The notes beneath the pieces are model-generated. The model worked only from the letters and a program-made list of their open reading frames with translations, searched no databases and was not told the origin of the DNA. Of a DNA stretch of 64,000 bases, positions 57,962 through 64,000 are shown one piece after another (positions within the stretch are counted from its first letter, which is position 1; the number at the start of each line of letters is the position of its first letter). Made by a program: the position numbers and the translations under genes. This DNA is from Glycocaulis alkaliphilus (GTDB lineage Bacteria > Pseudomonadota > Alphaproteobacteria > Caulobacterales > Maricaulaceae): positions 1,674,001-1,738,000 of the forward strand of contig NZ_CP018911.1 in the NCBI RefSeq assembly GCF_004000605.1. Direction: 5' to 3'.

Positions 57962-59175
57962 TACGCGACCCGGGCGTTCGCATACCGCGCGTATACAGCC
58001 TGCAGCGCGGCAATCAGCTGATCAAACATCTCGTCGGTATGCAGAGGCGACGGCGTGAAGCGCATCCGCTCTGTGCCTTTCGGGACAGTGGGATAGTTGA
58101 TCGGCTGAACATAAATCCCGTGCTCATCGAGCAGCGCATCCGTTATCCGCTTGCACAGCACCGGATCACCCACATGCACCGGCACGATATGGGTCGCGGA
58201 CTCCATTACCGGCAGTCCAGCCGCCTTCATGCGGGCTTTCAGCGTCGCGGCCCGTTCCTGGTGCTGGTCACGAAGGTGCGAGGAGGATTTGAGATACTCC
58301 ACGCTGGCACGCGCGCCCGCAGCCAGCACGGGCGCGAGCGAGGTCGTGAAGATGAAACCCGGTGCCGCAGACCGCACCGCGTCGCATATCACCGCATCGG
58401 CCGCGATATACCCGCCCATGACGCCGAACGCCTTGCCGAGCGTCCCTTCGATGATGTCGAAACGGTGCATCAGACCGTCACGCTCGGCAATTCCGGCGCC
58501 GCGCATGCCGTAAAGGCCAACCGCGTGTACCTCGTCGAGATAGGTCAGGGCGCTATACTTGTCGGCGAGATCACAGACCGCCTCAAGCGGGCCAATATCT
58601 CCATCCATCGAATAGACTGATTCAAGCGCGATCAGTTTCGGCGCATCCAGCGGGGCAGCCCGCAGCAACTCTTCGAGATGTGCCACGTCGTTGTGCCGCC
58701 AGACATGCTTCTCGCAGCCGGAATGGCGCACGCCTTCGATCATGGACGCATGGTTCAGCGCGTCCGAATAAATGATGAGGCCAGGCAGTATCTTGCCGAG
58801 CGTCGCCAGCGTGGCCTGATTGGCGATATAGCCGGACGTGAAGAGCAGCGCGGATTCCTTCTGGTGAAGGTCTGCCAGCGAGCGCTCCAGTTCCACATGG
58901 TAGTGCGTCGTGCCCGAGATATTGCGTGTACCGCCAGAGCCGGCCCCGACATCGTCAATCGCCTGCTTCATCGCGCCCGTCACGCACGCGCTTTGCCCCA
59001 TGCCCAGATAATCGTTGGAACACCAGACGGTGACCTCGCGCATGCTGCCATCATCGGCGCGGTAGCGTGCTTTCGGAAACTCGCCCTTCTTGCGCAGCAG
59101 GTCGGCGAACACGCGGTAGCGCCCTTCGGCACGCACCCGTGCGACCGACGCCTTGAATGCTGCTGCGTAATCCAT
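57961..59175 (-). CDS. hemA: 5-aminolevulinate synthase
   Basis: A 404-residue PLP enzyme condensing glycine with succinyl-CoA, the first step of the alphaproteobacterial haem route. Signatures [41 protein letters not shown], and the PLP lysine in [17 protein letters not shown] 59175 has AGGAG at 8 nt. Normal length. Confidence 0.97.
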   Translation of the reverse strand: MDYAAAFKASVARVRAEGRYRVFADLLRKKGEFPKARYRADDGSMREVTVWCSNDYLGMGQSACVTGAMKQAIDDVGAGSGGTRNISGTTHYHVELERSLADLHQKESALLFTSGYIANQATLATLGKILPGLIIYSDALNHASMIEGVRHSGCEKHVWRHNDVAHLEELLRAAPLDAPKLIALESVYSMDGDIGPLEAVCDLADKYSALTYLDEVHAVGLYGMRGAGIAERDGLMHRFDIIEGTLGKAFGVMGGYIAADAVICDAVRSAAPGFIFTTSLAPVLAAGARASVEYLKSSSHLRDQHQERAATLKARMKAAGLPVMESATHIVPVHVGDPVLCKRITDALLDEHGIYVQPINYPTVPKGTERMRFTPSPLHTDEMFDQLIAALQAVYARYANARVA

Positions 59176-59306
59176 GTCGTGTTCTCCTGACCGCTCTGAT
59201 GGCGGACTATCGGGCCGGTCTTGTCTGAGCCGTATATGGACTGGTTTCATGCATACCGGAAGGCGGACCGATTGTCGCGCCTTCTAGTTGAAACTGTTTC
59301 GCAATT

Positions 59307-60203
59307 TCATTCCGTCCGGTTGGCGGCGATCATTTCAATGATCCCTGAGAAGTCTTTCTCATTTCCTCCGGATTCGGTGAACAGAGTGTAGAGCTTCTCG
59401 GCATGGGCGCCGAGCGGAATGGCGGCATTCGCCGATTGCGCGGTTTCAAGCGCAAGCCGCAGATCTTTCAGCATCATGGGCGCAGCAAAGCCTGGCTTGT
59501 AGCCGCGATTGGAGGGCGCAGCCGGAACCGGCCCCGGAACCGGGCAATAGCTGGTCATCGACCAGTTCTGCCCCGACGCCTTGGACGAAATGTCGAAGAA
59601 GCGCTGCGGATCGAGACCCAGCTTCTGCGCCAGCGCAAACGCCTCGCACGTGCCGATCATGTGGATGCCCAGCAGCATGTTGTTGCAGATCTTGGCCGCC
59701 TGCCCGGCCCCGGAATCACCAGCGCGGATCACCGCCTTGCCCATCTTCTCCAGAAAAGGCTTTGCCGCTTCGAAAGCCTCTTCAGGCCCGCCGACCATGA
59801 AGGTCAGCGTGCCGCCTTCGGCCGCCGCCACGCCGCCAGATACCGGCGCATCCACGAATTTGATCCCGGCCTTGGCTGCCACGCCGCCAACGGCGCGCGC
59901 CGAATCCACATCAATAGTCGAGCAATCCATCAAAATGGCGTCGGGCTTCACATGAGCGATGATCCCCTCCTCGCCCTCATAAATGCCCCGCACATGCTTG
60001 CCGGCGGGCAGCATGGTCACAACCGCATCGGCGCCAGAGACCGCTTCGAGCACGCTTGATGCGGCCTTGCCGCCCTGCCCGGAAAACACCGCGACCGCAT
60101 CCTGATTGAGGTCGAACCCGCGCACCTCATGGCCGGCCTTGACCAGATTCACGGCCATGCCCGAACCCATATTGCCCAGTCCGATAAAGGCGATGACGGC
60201 CAT
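59307..60203 (-). CDS. mmsB: 3-hydroxyisobutyrate dehydrogenase
   Basis: A 298-residue NAD-dependent dehydrogenase: GLGNMGSGMAVNLVKAGHEVRGFDLN at the N-terminus, DAPVSGGVAAAEGGTLTFMVGG, and the catalytic Lys in GAGQAAKICNNMLLG. It oxidises 3-hydroxyisobutyrate in valine breakdown. Second of the HIBCH-mmsB pair, 30 bp apart. Confidence 0.95.
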   Translation of the reverse strand: MAVIAFIGLGNMGSGMAVNLVKAGHEVRGFDLNQDAVAVFSGQGGKAASSVLEAVSGADAVVTMLPAGKHVRGIYEGEEGIIAHVKPDAILMDCSTIDVDSARAVGGVAAKAGIKFVDAPVSGGVAAAEGGTLTFMVGGPEEAFEAAKPFLEKMGKAVIRAGDSGAGQAAKICNNMLLGIHMIGTCEAFALAQKLGLDPQRFFDISSKASGQNWSMTSYCPVPGPVPAAPSNRGYKPGFAAPMMLKDLRLALETAQSANAAIPLGAHAEKLYTLFTESGGNEKDFSGIIEMIAANRTE

Positions 60204-60233
60204 GATGTGTCCTCCGGAGATTATGGTTATTGT

Positions 60234-61283
60234 CTAGTCGAGAAAGCTCTGTTCGCGCTCCGCTTCCAGCGGAACGAACATCGCCTCCACGTCTTCAGGG
60301 CGCATTTGCGGCCCCCATTTGGGGGCATTGTCCTTGTCGATGATGACAGCGCGCACGCCCTCGTAGAAGTCCGAACCCTCCACCAGCAGACGCATGGACA
60401 CGCGCAAATCCTGCTGCATCACGGCGCGCAAATCGAGATCTGCGCCCTTGCGCAGCGCGGCCAGCGTGACCGCGCAGGAGGTGGGCGATTTGGAGTTGAG
60501 GATGGAGAGCTGCTTGGCCGACCAGGCGTCACCCGCCGCTTCGAGGCGCGCTTTCATCGCGGCCAGCTCATCACCGGCAAACGCCGCATCAATCAGCCCG
60601 CCCAGATGCGCCAGATCAGACTCGCCGGGATCACCGGCATGGGCTTCCAGAATGTCTTCAAGCGCCTCGCCATCAGCATCGAGCTCAGCGCTCTCCAGCG
60701 CGGCGATAAGGGCCTCCTGCCGGTCAGAGGGCACATAGTGCGTGGCCACGCCAGCCGCGAGGCTGTCAGCGGCTTTCAGGCGCGCGCCCGTCAGCCCCAT
60801 CCACATGCCCGTCTCGCCTTTCAGGCGCGGCAGGAAATACGCGCCGCCGACATCCGGGTGGAAACCGATGCCGGTTTCCGGCATGGCAAACATCGTCCGG
60901 TCGCCCGCCACGCGGTGCGAGCCGTGAACCGAAATGCCGACCCCGCCCCCCATCGTGATGCCGTCGATCAGGGCGATATAGGGCTTGGGATATTCAAAGA
61001 TCAGCGTGTTGAGCTGGTATTCGTCGCGCCAGAATTTCCAGGCTTCATCGCCGCCCGCCTTGCCGCTTTCCGCCAGCATGCGAATGTCGCCGCCCGCGCA
61101 GAAGCCCTTGCCCCCTGCCCCGTCGACGACCACAGCTTTCACGCTGTCATCCTCGCGCCAGTCGAGCAGCGCCTTGATGAGCCCGTCGATCATTTCCTGA
61201 TTGAGGGCGTTCAGCGCCTCAGGCCGGTTCAGCGTGATACGGCCCACGGAGCCGGTTTTGCGGGCGTTTATGAGGGAGGTCAT
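60234..61283 (-). CDS. 3-hydroxyisobutyryl-CoA hydrolase (HIBCH)
   Basis: A 349-residue crotonase-fold hydrolase. GKGFCAGGDIRML, DGITMGGGVGISVHGSHRVAGDRT and PETGIGFHPDVGGAYFLPRL match the HIBCH type rather than simple enoyl-CoA hydratases. It converts 3-hydroxyisobutyryl-CoA to 3-hydroxyisobutyrate just before the mmsB step. Forms the core of valine catabolism here. Confidence 0.93.
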   Translation of the reverse strand: MTSLINARKTGSVGRITLNRPEALNALNQEMIDGLIKALLDWREDDSVKAVVVDGAGGKGFCAGGDIRMLAESGKAGGDEAWKFWRDEYQLNTLIFEYPKPYIALIDGITMGGGVGISVHGSHRVAGDRTMFAMPETGIGFHPDVGGAYFLPRLKGETGMWMGLTGARLKAADSLAAGVATHYVPSDRQEALIAALESAELDADGEALEDILEAHAGDPGESDLAHLGGLIDAAFAGDELAAMKARLEAAGDAWSAKQLSILNSKSPTSCAVTLAALRKGADLDLRAVMQQDLRVSMRLLVEGSDFYEGVRAVIIDKDNAPKWGPQMRPEDVEAMFVPLEAEREQSFLD

Positions 61284-61307
61284 CGGGCCGGAAATCCTTA
61301 TGTGCGT

Positions 61308-61715
61308 CTAGCGGAGGTCGATGAAAGGCGCACCAAGCGCCTCGCAGGCTGCTAACAGCCCGGCATCCCGGCTGGCAAGGGGCGCGTCCAGCGTCACCGC
61401 CAGCGAAAGATAGGCGAAATCGAACAGGGAAAGGTTTGCCGCCAGTGCGCCCTGGCCGCTTGCCAACGTGTCGTCTATCGAGGCCGGAGCGAAATAGCGG
61501 ATGCCCAAGGCGTCCAGACCGTCGAGAGCATCTTGGTAAATCAGGCCCCGCCGTGAAAACCGGACGAACTGATTGCCCACCTCCCAGCCGAAGATATAGG
61601 GCGCTGCCAGTTCGTACTCATCAGATTGCGCGAGCAGCTTTTGCGTTGCTGGCGTCGATTGCGAGGGCAGCACCCACGCAATCGCGACCGATGCATCAAG
61701 CACGAGCGCGCTCAA
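61308..61715 (-). CDS. vapC: VapC-family PIN-domain toxin
   Basis: A 135-residue PIN endoribonuclease with acidic residues in the usual places: D7 (LDASVAIAW), E45 (GWEVGNQ), D99 (LSLFDFAYLSLA) and D117 (ASRDAGLL). It overlaps the antitoxin gene by 4 bp. Toxin of a type II pair, sitting between two valine-catabolism genes. Confidence 0.92.
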   Translation of the reverse strand: MSALVLDASVAIAWVLPSQSTPATQKLLAQSDEYELAAPYIFGWEVGNQFVRFSRRGLIYQDALDGLDALGIRYFAPASIDDTLASGQGALAANLSLFDFAYLSLAVTLDAPLASRDAGLLAACEALGAPFIDLR

Positions 61716-61972
61716 GTGCGGCCAAGCTCTTTAAGCTCTTCCCAGCTGAGCGCATCCTCTTCCGGGTCTGGCCGGATGGTTGCGCCAAGGGCGCGAAAGC
61801 GCTCTACCAGCTCACGGGCTGGTACTTTTTTCCGGGGCTGCCGTGATGGCACCAGATCCGCCAGCGGCTTGCCGTGGCGGGTGATGGTGATGGGCTCGCC
61901 CGTCTTCTCCAGCTCGTCGAGCAGGCGGGAGAGATGGGTTTTGGCCTCAAGCACGCCGACATATTTCATCAT
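61712..61972 (-). CDS. vapB: VapB/Phd-type antitoxin
   Basis: An 86-residue antitoxin with a Phd/YefM-like N-terminus (KYVGVLEAKTHLSRLLDELEKTGEPITITRHGKPLADLVP) and an acidic C-terminus that would bind the toxin. Start at 61972 or 61969 (ATGATG). A 13-bp inverted repeat lies just upstream and is the probable autoregulatory operator. Confidence 0.9.
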   Translation of the reverse strand: MMKYVGVLEAKTHLSRLLDELEKTGEPITITRHGKPLADLVPSRQPRKKVPARELVERFRALGATIRPDPEEDALSWEELKELGRT

Positions 61973-61983
61973 GGCACCCGTCA

Positions 61984-62030
61984 ATTCTGACCAGAAGTCT
62001 GACCATAATAGCTCAAATTCTGGTCAGAAT
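61984..62030 (-). promoter_or_regulatory. vapBC operator/promoter
   Basis: Perfect 13-bp inverted repeat ATTCTGACCAGAA (61984-61996) and TTCTGGTCAGAAT (62018-62030), with a third TCTGACC half-site at 61998 and TATTAT on the minus strand between. Typical for Phd/VapB autorepression. Confidence 0.7.
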
Positions 62031-62135
62031 CCATGGTGAGCTGACAATGCCGTTTTTCATCGTTTCCCGACGCAGATTAGCCTAACCCATTTCTTGATCC
62101 CGGCAGGTGCCCGGAAAGCCAAGAAGCTCCAACCT

Positions 62136-62223
62136 CGTCACCCCCACGAAGGTGGGGGTCCAGAGATTATGGAGCGAAGGCAGTTGTCGTCAGCTCTGGG
62201 TTCCCGCCTGCGCGGGAACGACG
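62136..62223. repeat. Intergenic palindromic repeat (~88 bp)
   Basis: Two hairpins, ACCCCCACGAAGGTGGGGGT and GTTCCCGCCTGCGCGGGAAC, with outer CGTC...GACG and inner CCAGAG...CTCTGG pairs. The shape is that of short repeats widespread between genes in proteobacteria. It is located between the acyl-CoA dehydrogenase stop and vapB. Confidence 0.85.
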
Positions 62224-62234
62224 AAGAGGAAATT

Positions 62235-63371
62235 CTACCGCAAAACATCCTTCGCGATGATGACGCGCATGATCTCGTTGGTGCCTTCAAGGATCTGGTG
62301 GACGCGTAAGTCCCGCACGATCCGCTCGATCGGGTAATCCTTCAGATAGCCATAGCCGCCATGCAGTTGCAGGGCGTCATTGGCGATTTTGAAGCCGAGA
62401 TCGGTCGCGAACCTTTTGGCCATCGCGCAGTATTTCGGCGCGGCAGGATCGTTGGCATCCAGCGCCGCGGCAGCCCGGTAGAGCATGAGGCGCGAGGCTT
62501 CGAGCTCGGTTGCCATGTCGGCCAGCTTGAATTCATTGGCCTGAAACGCGGAGACCGGCTTGCCGAACTGCTTGCGCTCCTTGGTGTAGGCCACGGCGAG
62601 ATCAAAGGCTTCGGACGCACCGCCCAGCGAGCACGCGCCGATATTGATGCGCCCGCCATTGAGGCCTTTCATGGCGAGGGTAAAGCCCATGCCCTCGTCT
62701 GCCAGGCGGTTCTCCACCGGCACCCGGCAGTCTTCAAAATTCACGACAGCTGTGGGCTGCGAGTTCCAGCCCATCTTCTTCTCGTTCGCACCGAAGGAGA
62801 GGCCCGGCGTGCCCTTCTCCACCACGATTGTGGAGATGCCTTTCGGCCCGTCTTCGCCCGTGCGGCACATGACGACATATAGGTCTGACACCCCGCCGCC
62901 GGAGATGAAGGCTTTCGCGCCGTTCAGCACATAATGGTCGCCATCGCGCACAGCCTTGGTGCGCAGGCTGGCGGCGTCCGACCCCGCACCGGGTTCGGTC
63001 AGGCAGTAGGAGCCGATAATCTCCATGGCGGTCAGGCGCGGCAGCCAGCGCTGGCGCTGTTCTTCGGTTCCCCACGTGTCGATCATCCACGACACCATGT
63101 TGTGGATGGAGATGAAGGCTGCGGTCGACACGCATCCGCGCGAGAGCTGCTCAAAGATCAGCGCCGCATCAAGCCGGCTCATGCCCGATCCGCCCACATC
63201 ATCGCGCGTGTAGATACCGGCAAAGCCCATCTCGGCGGCTTCTTTGAGGACATCGACCGGGAAATGCTTTTCTTCGTCCCAGCGCGCGGCATTGGGCTTC
63301 AAACGGTCATCAGAGAATTTGCGTGCGGCGTCCTGAATCAGCGCCTGCTCTTCCGTCAGCTCGAAATTCAC
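62235..63371 (-). CDS. Acyl-CoA dehydrogenase, probable isobutyryl-CoA dehydrogenase
   Basis: A 378-residue flavoprotein: N-terminal [17 protein letters not shown], the FAD/substrate motif [18 protein letters not shown], catalytic Glu in [14 protein letters not shown]. The valine-pathway neighbours suggest isobutyryl-CoA as substrate. GTG 63371 has a perfect AGGAGG at 6-7 nt; the longer frame is rejected. Divergent from hemB. Confidence 0.93.
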   Translation of the reverse strand: MNFELTEEQALIQDAARKFSDDRLKPNAARWDEEKHFPVDVLKEAAEMGFAGIYTRDDVGGSGMSRLDAALIFEQLSRGCVSTAAFISIHNMVSWMIDTWGTEEQRQRWLPRLTAMEIIGSYCLTEPGAGSDAASLRTKAVRDGDHYVLNGAKAFISGGGVSDLYVVMCRTGEDGPKGISTIVVEKGTPGLSFGANEKKMGWNSQPTAVVNFEDCRVPVENRLADEGMGFTLAMKGLNGGRINIGACSLGGASEAFDLAVAYTKERKQFGKPVSAFQANEFKLADMATELEASRLMLYRAAAALDANDPAAPKYCAMAKRFATDLGFKIANDALQLHGGYGYLKDYPIERIVRDLRVHQILEGTNEIMRVIIAKDVLR

Positions 63372-63422
63372 GGCAAACCTCCTGACAAGCTCTAACGGTC
63401 TTTGGCACGCGAGATAGACGAA

Positions 63423-64000
63423 ATGGCCCTGTTTCCCAATACCCGCCTGCGGCGCACGCGCAGCCAGCCCTGGATCCGCAATCTGGTACGCGAGACCCAT
63501 CTGACCCCGCACGACCTCATCTGGACGATTGTCGTATCAGACAGCGCAGACCCTATCGAGCCGGTCGAAGCCATGCCCGGCACGGTGCGTATGAGCGTCG
63601 CCGAAGCGGCGAAAGCCGCGAAGCGCGCGCGTGATCTTGGCATCCCGGCGATTGCCATCTTCCCGCATATCGCCCCCTCGCTGAAGGATGGTTCGGGCAA
63701 GGAAGCGCTCAATCCTGACGGCCTCGTCATGCGCGCGGTCAAAGCCATGAAGGATGCCGCCCCGGAAGTGGGCATAATCTGCGATGTCGCGCTCGATCCC
63801 TTCACCGATCATGGCCATGACGGGGTGATGGAGAGCGGCGTGATCCTCAATGACGCGACCGTCGATCTCCTCATCGCGCAGAGCCTTGCCCAGGTTGAGG
63901 CGGGCTGCGATGTGCTGGCCCCGTCCGACATGATGGATGGCCGCATCGGCGCGATCCGGGGTGCGCTGGAGGAGGCTGGCCATACCGACACGCTGATCCT
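63423..64000 (+). CDS. hemB: Porphobilinogen synthase (delta-aminolevulinate dehydratase), N-terminal part
   Basis: First 192 codons of HemB; the rest is past the window end. [52 protein letters not shown] and the [20 protein letters not shown] block are diagnostic. It joins two 5-aminolevulinate molecules; hemA is 4.2 kb away on the other strand. Confidence 0.97.
   Translation, partial: MALFPNTRLRRTRSQPWIRNLVRETHLTPHDLIWTIVVSDSADPIEPVEAMPGTVRMSVAEAAKAAKRARDLGIPAIAIFPHIAPSLKDGSGKEALNPDGLVMRAVKAMKDAAPEVGIICDVALDPFTDHGHDGVMESGVILNDATVDLLIAQSLAQVEAGCDVLAPSDMMDGRIGAIRGALEEAGHTDTLI

Noticed and set aside
62093-62309. Small frames across the palindromic repeat
   Set aside because: They run through the repeat and into the opposing acyl-CoA dehydrogenase gene; no sign of a real protein.

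Overview
The window is high-GC DNA from an alphaproteobacterium, most likely of the Maricaulales/Hyphomonadaceae type (Maricaulis, Oceanicaulis, Glycocaulis relatives). The signs are 5-aminolevulinate synthase (C4 haem route), a MucR/Ros regulator, the orders glyA-nrdR-rib-nusB-thiL and plsX-fabH-ihfA-merR, a K+-independent H+-pyrophosphatase, abundant TonB receptors, and a degenerate PleD/PopA-type REC-REC-GGDEF protein. The taxon is inferred from gene content, not from a search. No phage, insertion sequence or CRISPR array was seen.

Layout. 1-6.9 kb: a peptide or amino-compound utilisation island with a TonB receptor (cut by the window edge), a Tat-exported M19 dipeptidase-like protein, an XRE/cupin regulator, an ALDH7 dehydrogenase and two tandem TPR proteins; three copies of one 14-bp motif precede the receptor, the dipeptidase, and the regulator/ALDH pair. 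6.9-11.5 kb: hemerythrin protein, four-domain lipoprotein, and tryptophan dioxygenase / Lrp-like RAM domain / serine deaminase. 11.5-14.4 kb: a MerR metalloregulator and a TonB receptor between two direct copies of a ~180-bp palindromic repeat. 14.4-18.2 kb: CoA transferases and a YihY membrane protein. 18.3-27.7 kb: PopA-like protein, mfd, sdhE, an A+T-rich foreign-looking membrane gene, recG, DUF502. 27.9-31.4 kb: DUF3089 protein, hldE, kdsA.

31.4-40.2 kb is the most striking block: two convergent four-gene operons encoding two different photolyases (CPD and FeS-BCP), a cyclopropane-fatty-acid synthase, an FAD oxidoreductase, DUF1365, an SDR, a DUF6134 protein and a ChrR-like cupin. Both operons start at a TGATCC-N18-TA-rich promoter that resembles the RpoE/ChrR (singlet-oxygen) promoter of Rhodobacter. 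I read this as a photo-oxidative stress island. Its ChrR-like protein lacks the usual zinc motif of the anti-sigma domain, and no sigma factor gene lies in the window.

40.2-64 kb is mostly housekeeping: cysK, an amino-acid-binding protein, metC, tRNA-Pro(GGG), the plsX-fabH-ihfA-merR group, cytochrome bc1 chaperone, bamE, hppA, thiL-nusB-rib-nrdR-glyA, mucR, hemA, valine catabolism (acyl-CoA dehydrogenase, HIBCH, mmsB) interrupted by a vapBC module and a palindromic repeat, and the start of hemB. In the riboflavin operon, RibBA has lost its GTP cyclohydrolase II motifs and RibD has only the reductase domain, so the first two committed steps must be encoded elsewhere. Genes are tightly packed: ATGA/TGATG couplings are common and four convergent pairs overlap by exactly 4 bp at their stop codons.
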